Assembly (NCBI GenBank): GCA_025964935.1 | Contig: JAOPXW010000081.1 | Span: forward strand, 1 to 14,171 | Length of the DNA stretch: 14,171 nt | Direction: 5' to 3' | Origin: Friedmanniella sp. | GTDB taxonomy: Bacteria > Actinomycetota > Actinomycetes > Propionibacteriales > Propionibacteriaceae | Part shown: positions 8,205-14,171 of the stretch, in pieces | Numbering within the stretch: position 1 is the stretch's first letter | Layout of the letters: each line of letters begins with the position of its first letter | The notes under the pieces: generated by a model | The model's input: only the letters and a program-made list of their open reading frames with translations | What the model was told of the DNA's origin: nothing | Databases searched by the model: none | Made by a program: the position numbers and the translations under genes

Positions 8205-8229
8205 CGGAGCCTCCTGGTTCAGGGTGGGG

Positions 8230-8258
8230 TTGCCCTTTCGGGACCTGGACACTATCGT
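8230..8258 (+). promoter_or_regulatory. Probable promoter of the GH3 beta-glucosidase gene
   Basis: TTGCCC (8230-8235, 4/6 to the -35 consensus), an exact 17-nt spacer, and TATCGT (8253-8258, 4/6 to the -10). The LacI-type palindrome begins at the next base, where transcription would start. Spacing is ideal, hexamers are moderate. Confidence 0.55.
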
Positions 8259-8274
8259 ACTTGCACGAGCAAGT
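8259..8274. promoter_or_regulatory. LacI-type operator in the lacI/beta-glucosidase divergent region
   Basis: ACTTGC-ACGA-GCAAGT: 6-bp perfect arms around a centre with the CG step typical of LacI-family operators. The block CACGAGCAAG (8264-8273) is repeated exactly at 8277-8286, 13 bp further on, giving an extra half-site. The site lies at the expected transcription start of the glucosidase gene. Confidence 0.7.
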
Positions 8275-8306
8275 TACACGAGCAAGCGACCCAAGGAGTC
8301 CCACCC

Positions 8307-10760
8307 GTGACCGTCACCACCCGCCCCGAGATCTACGCCGATCTCGTCAGCCAGCTCTCCCTGGACGAGAAAGTCAGCCTGCTGACCGGCGCGACCATGT
8401 TCACCCTGGCGCCCCAGGAGAGCATCGGGCTGGGCGAGCTGCGGCTCTCGGACGGACCGACCGGGGTGCGTGGCCTCAAGTTCGCGGGTGGCCGCGTCGT
8501 GACGCTCTTCCCGAACGCCACCCTGCTCTCGGCGGCCTGGGACACCGACACCGCGTACGAGGTGGGCCGGCTGCTCGCCGAGGAGGCGATGGTGCAGGAG
8601 CTGCACGTCGTCCTCGGCCCGACCATCAACCTGCACCGGTCGGTGCTCGGCGGCCGGCTGTTCGAGGCCTACTCCGAGGACCCGCTGCTCACCGGCAAGC
8701 TCGCCGCCGCGTACGTCCGGGGCCTGCAGGACCTCGGCGTCGGCGCGTGCCTCAAGCACCTGGTGGCCAACGAGTCCGAGACCGACCGCAACAGCATGGA
8801 CTCCCGGCTGGACGAGAAGACCCTGCGCGAGCTCTATCTGCTGCCCTTCGAGATCGCCATCGAGGAGTCGCAGCCCTGGTCGCTGATGGCGGCCTACAAC
8901 GACGTGAACGGCGTCGCCGCCACCGAGCAGGTCCACGTGAACAACGAGATCGTCAAGGGCGAGTGGGGCTACGACGGCCTGCTGATGTCGGACTGGTTCG
9001 CCACCAAGACCACCGCGCCCTCGGCCAACGGCGGCCTCGACCTGGTGATGCCCGGCCCGGACGGTCCCTGGGGTGCCGCCCTGGTCGCCGCCGTGCAGGC
9101 CGGTGAGGTCGCGGAGTCGGTCGTCGACGACCACCTGATCCGCATCCTCCGGCTGGCCGACCGCACCGGCGCGCTGGGCGAGCTGCGCACCTGGCCCACC
9201 GACATCCCCGCCCCCACCAGCGACGTCCGGCGCGACCAGCTGACCCGGCTCGCCGCGGCCGGCATGACCGTGCTGACCAACGCCGGCGCCGAGGACGGCA
9301 CCGGGGTGCTGCCGCTGGCCCCCGAGCAGACCGTGGCCCTGATCGGGCGGCACGCCATCGCCACCATCGGCATGGGTGGCGGCTCCGCGGAGGTGAACGC
9401 GCCCTACCAGATCAGCCTGGTCGACGGGCTCACCCCGCTGCTGGCCACCGCCCCAGTCGTCGTGGACGGGGTCGAGGTCCGGGAGAAGCCGCTCGCCGCC
9501 CGGGGCGACGTGCTCCTCAACCCCGAGACCGGCGAGCCCGGCGTCAAGGTGGAGGTCTTCGCCGCCGACGGCACCCTGCTCGACACCCGCCACCCCGAGA
9601 CCGCCAAGGTCCTGGTCGGCTTCGACGACAACCTGCCCGCGGCCGCCGCCCGGGTCGAGTTCACCGCCACCACGTCGCTGACCGGGTCCGTGGAGGTCGG
9701 CGGCATCGGGACCGCGGCCTGGGACGTCAGCATCGGCTCCGCCAGCACCTCGCTGGTCACCGGGGGGGCCGGCGCGAGCGTCGGCAGCGAGCTGCTCGCC
9801 CCGCCGTACGCGGTCGCCCCACTCGAGGTGCCGGCCGACCAGAACCGGGTGCACGCGGTGGCCACCCTCGCCGAGAGCACCGCCGACGCCACCATGCGGT
9901 CGGTGTTCAACCTGGGCCTGGTCCTGCGTCCGGTGGCCGACCCGGTGGCCGACGTGCTGGCCCGCGCCGCTGAGGCGGCCGCCTCGGTGGACGTCGCCGT
10001 GGTCGTCGTCGGTCTGACCGCCGAGCAGGAGACCGAGGCGGTGGACAAGTCCACCATCGCCCTCGTCGGGGCCCAGGACGCCCTGGTCTCGGCCGTCGCG
10101 GCCGCCGCCCGCACGACCGTGGTCGTCGTGAACTCCGCCACCCCGGTGCTGATGCCGTGGGCCGACGAGGTCGACGCCATCCTCTGGGCCGGACTGCCGG
10201 GCCAGGAGGCCGGGCACGCCATCGCCGCCGCCCTGCTCGGCACGATCGAGCCGGCCGGCCGCCTGGTCACCACGTTCCCGGCCGCCGACGGCGCGGCCCC
10301 CGCGTGGGAGGTCGTCCCCACCGACGGTGCGCTCACCTACGACGAGGGCACCTTCATCGGGCACCGCGGCCACTTCGCCGGCCAGGCTCCTGCCCCGGCC
10401 TTCTGGTTCGGCCACGGTCTGGGCTACAGCACCTGGTCCTACGCCGACGCGACGCTGACCCCGGGCGCCGGCTCCCCGTCGGTGACCGTGAACGTCACCA
10501 ACACCGGAACCCGGCCCAGCCGCGAGGTCGTGCAGGTCTACCTGGCCCCGGCCACCGAGTCCGAACCCGTACGGCTGGTCGGCTGGTCCGCCGTCACCCT
10601 CGAGCCCGGCGCGAGCGCCGCGGTCGCCGTCGAGACCGACGCCCGGCTGTGGCGCCGCTGGGACGAGCCGGCTGACGCCTGGGGCGAGCCGCTGACCGGC
10701 GGCGAGCTCCTCGTGGCCCGCGGACTGGGCGACATCCAGGCGCGGCTGCCGCTCGCCTGA
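8307..10760 (+). CDS. Glycoside hydrolase family 3 beta-glucosidase
   Basis: An 817-residue cytoplasmic-type GH3 enzyme without signal peptide. The N-terminal TIM barrel has LRLSDGPTGVRG, GPTINLHRSVLGGRLFEAYS with SEDPLLTG following, CLKHLVANE (Lys150-His151), and LLMSDWF with the nucleophile Asp229. The C-terminal alpha/beta sandwich has VVVVGLTAEQETEAVDKST; Glu575 in QETE is the likely acid/base by analogy with GLNGEWETEG-type enzymes. Between them (about 400-540) is a beta-rich insertion in the place of a PA14 domain, and the end (about 705-817) is fibronectin-III-like (VTVNVTNTGTRPSREVVQVY). GTG 8307 was chosen for the AAGGAG upstream and the normal N-terminus. It should release glucose or similar sugars from imported glucosides. 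It is divergent from and probably repressed by the LacI protein. Substrate is unknown. Confidence 0.92.
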   Translation: MTVTTRPEIYADLVSQLSLDEKVSLLTGATMFTLAPQESIGLGELRLSDGPTGVRGLKFAGGRVVTLFPNATLLSAAWDTDTAYEVGRLLAEEAMVQELHVVLGPTINLHRSVLGGRLFEAYSEDPLLTGKLAAAYVRGLQDLGVGACLKHLVANESETDRNSMDSRLDEKTLRELYLLPFEIAIEESQPWSLMAAYNDVNGVAATEQVHVNNEIVKGEWGYDGLLMSDWFATKTTAPSANGGLDLVMPGPDGPWGAALVAAVQAGEVAESVVDDHLIRILRLADRTGALGELRTWPTDIPAPTSDVRRDQLTRLAAAGMTVLTNAGAEDGTGVLPLAPEQTVALIGRHAIATIGMGGGSAEVNAPYQISLVDGLTPLLATAPVVVDGVEVREKPLAARGDVLLNPETGEPGVKVEVFAADGTLLDTRHPETAKVLVGFDDNLPAAAARVEFTATTSLTGSVEVGGIGTAAWDVSIGSASTSLVTGGAGASVGSELLAPPYAVAPLEVPADQNRVHAVATLAESTADATMRSVFNLGLVLRPVADPVADVLARAAEAAASVDVAVVVVGLTAEQETEAVDKSTIALVGAQDALVSAVAAAARTTVVVVNSATPVLMPWADEVDAILWAGLPGQEAGHAIAAALLGTIEPAGRLVTTFPAADGAAPAWEVVPTDGALTYDEGTFIGHRGHFAGQAPAPAFWFGHGLGYSTWSYADATLTPGAGSPSVTVNVTNTGTRPSREVVQVYLAPATESEPVRLVGWSAVTLEPGASAAVAVETDARLWRRWDEPADAWGEPLTGGELLVARGLGDIQARLPLA

Positions 10761-10780
10761 GCGGCGGCGGCTCCACCCGT

Positions 10781-10819
10781 GCCGACGCCCCTGGCCGCCT
10801 CGCGGTCAGGGGCGTCGGC
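10781..10819. terminator. Strong hairpin terminator after the beta-glucosidase gene
   Basis: GCCGACGCCCCTG (10781-10793) pairs perfectly with 10807-10819. The stem continues inward through five more pairs (one G-U) to a 3-nt loop CTC, giving an 18-bp stem. It starts 20 nt after the beta-glucosidase stop. No T-tract follows, as is usual in high-GC actinomycetes. Confidence 0.7.
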
Positions 10820-11000
10820 GTCCCACCGGGCGTCCGCCGGCGAACAAGGCGGAGGTCATCGCGTCAGTCTGGATCGCGTACGGCGTCCCCAGGTCGAGAG
10901 CGCCCGCGTCGTCGAGTCGCGCCCGGACCTCGTCGGGCAGCACCAGGCCGGCCGCGGCCAGCGCCGTCTCGAGCTGGACTGCGGTGCGCCGAGGGCGGTC
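10806..11000 (-). pseudogene. Probable C-terminal remnant of an aldo/keto reductase
   Basis: The minus-strand frame ending in TGA at 10806-10808 reads RTAVQLETALAAAGLVLP, then DEVRARLDDAGALDLGTPY, then AIQTDAMTSALFAGGRP. This resembles the end of aldo/keto reductases, where R-T-x-x-Q-L-x-x-x-L-A-A is followed by an Asp-rich helix (ARLDE-S) and a loop E-L-G-x-P. Further upstream the frame stays open but becomes low-complexity Arg/Pro/Thr, with no start or catalytic Asp-Tyr-Lys-His part, so only the last 60 or so residues remain. Its stop codon lies inside the glucosidase terminator hairpin. Identification is from remembered family patterns and is tentative; chance open frames are common at this GC content. 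Confidence 0.4.
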
Positions 11001-11053
11001 CGCGGGCGCGGTCCGGGTGGTCGGCCGGGGGCGGACGGTGGTGGACGCAGAAC

Positions 11054-11088
11054 GTCCGCGGCCCCGGGCTTCCCCCGGGACCGCGGAC
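11054..11088. terminator. Hairpin terminator after the PPOX-fold gene
   Basis: GTCCGCGG (11054-11061) pairs with CCGCGGAC (11081-11088). After one C-A mismatch, CCCGGG (11063-11068) pairs with CCCGGG (11074-11079) around loop CTTCC. It lies 15 nt beyond the stop of the leftward PPOX-fold gene, and could also stop rightward read-through. Confidence 0.65.
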
Positions 11089-11103
11089 GCGCTGCGGCTC
11101 AGG

Positions 11104-11589
11104 TCAGAGCTGGACGGTCTTGTTCTCGCCGCCGTCGTACGCCTCGCCGGTGACCTTCGACTTCACGAAGCTCATGACCGAGGCGACCTTGCCGCCCGGG
11201 GTGTCCCAGTATTCGGCGCTGTGGCCGTTGACCTTGATCAGGACGACGCTCGGGTCCTCGGGACCCTGCGGCAGCCAGGCCTCGACCCAGGAGTTCCACA
11301 GGTCCTTGGCCTTGGCCACGTCCTCGACGACCTCGGCCTCACCGTCGATCGAGATCCAGACGTCGCTGCTGCTGAGGGTGACGCCGACGTGCGGGTGGGT
11401 GGCGATGTGGGCCACGGCGCTGGAGCTGCGCTCGGCGAAGAACCACAGGTCCCCGTCGAACTCGACCTCCTGCTGCGCCATCGGGCGGCTGACGAAGTGG
11501 CCCTCGCCGTCCACGGTGGTGAACATCGCGATGTTGATGCCGCGGGCCAGCTCGGTCAGCTTGTTCAGGTCTCCATCGTGCTCTGCCAT
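11104..11589 (-). CDS. Pyridoxamine 5'-phosphate oxidase-fold protein (general stress protein 26-like)
   Basis: A 161-residue split-barrel flavin-type protein. The start TELARGINIAMFTTVDGEGH (12-31) with FVSRPMAQQEVEFDGDLWFF, the helix SSAVAHIATHPHVGVTL and the strand DVWISIDGEAEVVEDVAKA follow the general stress protein 26 (YdaG/Pyrid_ox_like) pattern. AEYWDTPGGKVASVMSFVKS and GENKTVQL close the chain as in that group. It should bind FMN or F420 at the split barrel; the physiological reaction in this group is unknown and it need not act on pyridoxamine phosphate. The ATG has AGAGGA 7 nt upstream. It is divergent from the nitrilase-family gene (140 bp apart, no clear promoter hexamers found) and ends at a strong hairpin. 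It appears monocistronic. Confidence 0.88.
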   Translation of the reverse strand: MAEHDGDLNKLTELARGINIAMFTTVDGEGHFVSRPMAQQEVEFDGDLWFFAERSSSAVAHIATHPHVGVTLSSSDVWISIDGEAEVVEDVAKAKDLWNSWVEAWLPQGPEDPSVVLIKVNGHSAEYWDTPGGKVASVMSFVKSKVTGEAYDGGENKTVQL

Positions 11590-11729
11590 GGGGTTGTCCT
11601 CTCGAAAAGCGTCTACAGGTCTCGGGGCTCAAGGTACGCGCCCGGCCCGCGGGCCCGGCTCTCCCCCGGGCCCGACGGGGTCACCCGGCCCGGCGCCCGT
11701 CGGCGGCGGCACGGTGACAGGGTGGGGGC

Positions 11730-12521
11730 ATGAGGATCGCCCTGGCCCAGATCGTCGCGGAGGCCGACCCGGGCGCCAACCTGGCGCAGGTGGAGCGTGA
11801 GACCGCCCGGGCGGCGGCCGCCGGGGCCGACCTCGTGGTGTTCCCCGAGGCCACCATGCGCGCCTTCGGCCGCTCCCTGACCGAGGTCGCCGAGCCCCTG
11901 GACGGCCCGTGGGCCGAGGGGGTCCGGGCGGTGGCCGCCCGGCACCGGGTGACGGTGGTCGTCGGGATGTTCACCCCCGCCACCGACGGGCGGGTCCGCA
12001 ACACCCTGCTGGTCACCGGGCCGGGGGTGGAGGCGGCGTACGACAAGATCCACCTCTTCGACGCGTACGGCTTCCGCGAGTCCGACACCGTCGCCCCCGG
12101 GGAGGACCTCGTGGTGGTCGAGGTCGCGGGGGTCCGGGTCGGGGTGGCGGTCTGCTACGACCTGCGCTTCCCGGGGCTGTTCACCCGGCTGGCCGACCTG
12201 GGCGCCCAGGTGATCGCCCTTGGGGCGTCGTGGGGAGCCGGGCCCGGCAAGGTCGAGGCCTGGGAGGTGCTCGTCCGCGCCCGCGCGCTGGACAGCACGA
12301 CGTTCGTGGCCGCCGCGGGACAGGCCGACCCGCGGACGGTCGGTCAGGTCCCGGCCGGCGCCGCGCCCACCGGGATCGGGCACAGCCTGGTGGCCGGTCC
12401 GACCGGGCTGGTGCTGGCCGCCGCGGGTGCGGGACCCGACCTGGTGGTGGTCGACGTCGACCCGGGCGAGCTCGACGCGGTCCGGGCCAGCCTGCCGGTG
12501 CTGGCCAACCGCCGGTTCTGA
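11730..12521 (+). CDS. Carbon-nitrogen hydrolase (nitrilase superfamily) amidohydrolase
   Basis: A 263-residue protein, the standard length for a single-domain member. The catalytic triad is complete: Glu40 in VVFPEAT, Lys106 in YDKIHLFDAYGFRES, and Cys142 in VAVCYDLRFPGLF. The YDKIHLFDAYGFRES block and CYDLRFP resemble the Nit/omega-amidase and deaminated-glutathione amidase group, so it probably hydrolyses a small amide such as an alpha-keto acid amide; the exact substrate is open. The end, LVVVDVDPGELDAVRASLPV with LANRRF, is typical. It is cytoplasmic. The ATG at 11730 has a G-rich stretch (GGTGGGGG) just upstream but no textbook ribosome-binding site. It stands alone, divergent from the PPOX-fold gene, and is followed by a long palindromic element that could act as its terminator. 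Confidence 0.9.
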   Translation: MRIALAQIVAEADPGANLAQVERETARAAAAGADLVVFPEATMRAFGRSLTEVAEPLDGPWAEGVRAVAARHRVTVVVGMFTPATDGRVRNTLLVTGPGVEAAYDKIHLFDAYGFRESDTVAPGEDLVVVEVAGVRVGVAVCYDLRFPGLFTRLADLGAQVIALGASWGAGPGKVEAWEVLVRARALDSTTFVAAAGQADPRTVGQVPAGAAPTGIGHSLVAGPTGLVLAAAGAGPDLVVVDVDPGELDAVRASLPVLANRRF

Positions 12522-12529
12522 GCCGGCCA

Positions 12530-12606
12530 CCCCGGAAAGTTGCCGCCAGTGGTGGTGATCAGCCCCATTCGACGGGGAACGGACCACTGGCGGCACATTT
12601 CCGGGG
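12530..12606. repeat. 77-bp long palindromic element (terminator or small mobile palindrome)
   Basis: CCCCGGAAA (12530-12538) and TGCCGCCAGTGGT (12541-12553) pair perfectly with TTTCCGGGG (12598-12606) and ACCACTGGCGGCA (12583-12595), so 22 of 24 arm positions pair with one 2x2 internal mismatch. The 29-nt centre carries a second hairpin, CCCC (12563-12566) with GGGG (12574-12577). It lies in the gap between the nitrilase gene and the small membrane-protein gene. It may be a terminator, but it is longer than the other hairpins here and could be a dispersed palindromic repeat. Confidence 0.7.
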
Positions 12607-12640
12607 CCGAGCCCGCTGACCCGGGAGGTACCGTCGACGC

Positions 12641-12865
12641 ATGCCGGACGCCAGCGAGATTCGGCGGCGCAAACGGCGCTGCAACAAGGCGGTCCTGGCC
12701 GGGGCCAGCCTGATGGCCACGGCCCTGATCATCGACACGCCCATCTTCGTCATCCGGGTGGTCACCACGGTGGCGGCCATCGTGGGGTTCTGCTTCGTGT
12801 CCTACGGCGTGCACGTCGGCTGGACCGTGTTCTACGACCGCGACAACGACGGCCCGTCCAGCTAG
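12641..12865 (+). CDS. Small membrane protein, function unknown
   Basis: A 74-residue protein I do not recognise. It starts with a very basic stretch (IRRRKRRCNK, 7-16), then two closely spaced hydrophobic segments (about 18-32 and 36-58), and ends with an acidic tail (YDRDNDGPSS). That suggests a double-pass or hairpin membrane protein with both ends in the cytoplasm by the positive-inside rule. GGGAGG lies 12 nt upstream of the ATG, somewhat far but usable. It could be monocistronic; its stop is 38 bp from the convergent permease gene. Codon use and base composition resemble the neighbours. A real gene is likely but not proven. Confidence 0.65.
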   Translation: MPDASEIRRRKRRCNKAVLAGASLMATALIIDTPIFVIRVVTTVAAIVGFCFVSYGVHVGWTVFYDRDNDGPSS

Positions 12866-12903
12866 AACAGCCCCGCCGCCAGGCCCCGCCACAGCCGGCC
12901 GGG

Positions 12904-13731
12904 TCAGCCCTTGACCGACCCGGCCGCCATGCCCTCGACGATCTTGCGGTTGAAGAAGACGAACATCACCAGCGGCGGCACGGTCACCAGCAGGATGGTC
13001 GCGAACAGCAGGTTGTAGGAGGTGCTGAACTGGCTCTGGAAGTTCAGCAGCGTGACCTGGATGGTCGCGTTCTGGGTTCCGGGCAGGAAGTAGAGCGGGT
13101 TCTGGAAGTCGTTCCAGATGAAGACCGACTCCAAGATGATGACGGTCATCATCACCGAGCGCAGCACCGGGAAGATGACCCGGAAGAAGATCTGCACGGG
13201 GTTGGCCCCGTCGACCAGGGCCGCCTCGTCCAGCTCGCGGGGGACGCTGGCGATGAAGGCCCGGAAGAGCAGGATGCAGAACGGGAGCCCGTACGCGATC
13301 TCGATCAGGATCAGACCCGGCATCGTCTTGAACAGCCCGACGTTCTGCAGCACCCAGATGGTGGGCACGATGGCCGGCGGAACGATCAGACCGGCCAGTA
13401 CCAGCCCGTTGATGAGGCCCGCGAGCCGGCCGGACCGGCGCTGCCAGACGTAGGCGACCATCGAGGCGAGAAAGACCAGGGCGCCCACACTGACGACGGT
13501 GAGGATCACGCTGTTGATGAAGGCGACGACCATCAGGTAGTCGCGGGCCGCGAAGGCCTGCGCCAGGTTGTCCAGCAACATGAAGTTCTTGGGCAACGAG
13601 AACTCGAGCAGGTTCGCCTCCACCCTGTCCTTGGACGCGATCAGGAAGACGAACAGGAACGGGATCAGGAAGAAGACGGCGGTCACCACGATGGACAGTC
13701 CGCCGACAGTCACTCCACGAAGATTCTTCAT
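12904..13731 (-). CDS. Carbohydrate ABC transporter permease, MalG/UgpE type (CUT1)
   Basis: A 275-residue inner-membrane permease of normal length for the second permease of a CUT1 sugar importer. Six hydrophobic helices are visible, the first at about 9-33 (IVVTAVFFLIPFLFVFLIAS). The cytoplasmic EAA loop, which docks the ATPase, reads ELDEAALVDGANPVQIFFRV, followed by FPVLRSVMMTVIILE. The end, FFNRKIVEGMAAGSVKG, is the classic MalG-type terminus. The ATG at 13731 follows the upstream permease stop by 5 nt, with GGAGAGGT and GAGGA just before it. With the upstream MalF-type permease it would form the heterodimeric channel; the binding protein and ATPase are not in the window. The open frame extends upstream to 14016, but that part runs through the other permease gene. 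Transported sugar unknown. Confidence 0.93.
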   Translation of the reverse strand: MKNLRGVTVGGLSIVVTAVFFLIPFLFVFLIASKDRVEANLLEFSLPKNFMLLDNLAQAFAARDYLMVVAFINSVILTVVSVGALVFLASMVAYVWQRRSGRLAGLINGLVLAGLIVPPAIVPTIWVLQNVGLFKTMPGLILIEIAYGLPFCILLFRAFIASVPRELDEAALVDGANPVQIFFRVIFPVLRSVMMTVIILESVFIWNDFQNPLYFLPGTQNATIQVTLLNFQSQFSTSYNLLFATILLVTVPPLVMFVFFNRKIVEGMAAGSVKG

Positions 13732-13736
13732 ATTCC

Positions 13737-14171
13737 TCACACCTCTCCGCGGTTCAGCCAGCGGGTCAACGGGACGACGATGATCGTCACCAGCAGGAAG
13801 AGCACGACGCTGCCGGCGGTCGACAGACCGTAGAAGCCGGCCTGGTACTGCTTGTAGATCACCGAGGCGATCACGTCCGAGGCGAACCCCGGGCCCCCCT
13901 TGGTCATGGACCAGATCAGGTCGAAGGACCGCAGGCCGCCGATCAGTGACAAGGTGATGACCGAGGCCGTGGCCGGGCGGGCCAGCGGCAGCATGATGTT
14001 GCGGAAGACCTCCCACTTGCTGGCCCCGTCGACAGCGGCCGCCTCGTAGTACTCAGCGGGGATCGACACCAGGCCGGCGATGAAGATCACCGTGGCCAGC
14101 CCGACGCCCTTCCAGACGTCGACCAGACCGACCGAGATGAGGGCCAGGGACGGGTTGGTCAGCCAGCCCGG
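13737..14171 (-). CDS. Carbohydrate ABC transporter permease, MalF/UgpA type, C-terminal part (cut by window edge)
   Basis: Partial; about 144 C-terminal residues are visible and the 5' end lies beyond the right edge. The visible chain begins PGWLTNPSLALISVGLVDVW, the stretch before the helix with KGVGLATVIFIAGLVSIP. The EAA loop reads EYYEAAAVDGASKWEVFRNI followed by MLPLARPA. The usual LIWSMTKGGP and the last helix (VVLFLLVTIIVVPLTRWLN) follow. This is the first permease of a CUT1 sugar importer, five bases ahead of the MalG-type permease gene and surely co-transcribed with it. In such operons a solute-binding protein gene usually lies further upstream, beyond this window. The transported sugar is unknown; a link with the GH3 gene is possible but the two are separated by several unrelated genes. 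Confidence 0.92.
   Translation of the reverse strand, partial: PGWLTNPSLALISVGLVDVWKGVGLATVIFIAGLVSIPAEYYEAAAVDGASKWEVFRNIMLPLARPATASVITLSLIGGLRSFDLIWSMTKGGPGFASDVIASVIYKQYQAGFYGLSTAGSVVLFLLVTIIVVPLTRWLNRGEV

Noticed and set aside
8274..10415. 713-codon minus-strand open frame
   Set aside because: It lies wholly antisense to the well-supported GH3 gene, is rich in Gly/Asp/His/Arg repeats without domain motifs, and has no ribosome-binding site.
11590..11729. Promoters in the gap between the PPOX-fold and nitrilase genes
   Set aside because: A TTGAGC on the minus strand has no matching -10 at proper spacing, and no convincing plus-strand pair was seen.
11613..12596. 327-codon minus-strand open frame opposite the nitrilase gene
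   Set aside because: The plus strand encodes a complete Glu-Lys-Cys nitrilase-family protein; the antisense product shows no family motif.

Overview
The window is very GC-rich chromosomal DNA with GTG starts, tightly packed genes, and stop/start overlaps of 1 or 4 nt. Its families (YhgE/Pip, DUF302, CsoR-type regulator, SafE exporter, PPOX-fold stress protein, CUT1 sugar permeases) fit a high-GC actinomycete. I cannot fix the genus from sequence alone. No rRNA, tRNA, CRISPR array, transposase or phage gene is visible.

Left region (1-2988, all minus strand). A TetR regulator, a highly degenerate ABC ATPase and the N-terminus of a YhgE/Pip membrane protein form an overlapping operon, with two palindromic TetR-type operators upstream of the regulator. 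Behind them is an SMP-30/gluconolactonase-family lactonase.

Sulfur island (3088-7108). A DUF302 gene and a CsoR-family repressor (C36 and C65, with Gly at the copper-ligand His position, as in CstR persulfide sensors) run leftwards. Divergent from them are a CstB-like persulfide dioxygenase-rhodanese fusion, a single-domain rhodanese, a rhodanese-DUF2892 membrane protein and a TauE/SafE exporter. Each divergent transcript carries a palindromic ATACCC/GGGTAT box. Together these look like a self-regulated reactive-sulfur (persulfide/thiosulfate/sulfite) detoxification system, without a sulfide:quinone reductase in view.

Glycan region (7149-10760). A LacI repressor and a GH3 beta-glucosidase are divergently transcribed. 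A LacI-type palindrome lies directly downstream of the -10 of the glucosidase promoter. A very strong hairpin ends the glucosidase gene.

Right region (10761-14171). This holds a probable aldo/keto-reductase C-terminal remnant between two hairpins, a PPOX-fold (general stress protein 26-like) gene, a divergent nitrilase-superfamily amidohydrolase, a 77-bp palindromic element, a small membrane protein, and two CUT1 sugar ABC permease genes. The second of these (MalF/UgpA-type) is cut by the window edge.
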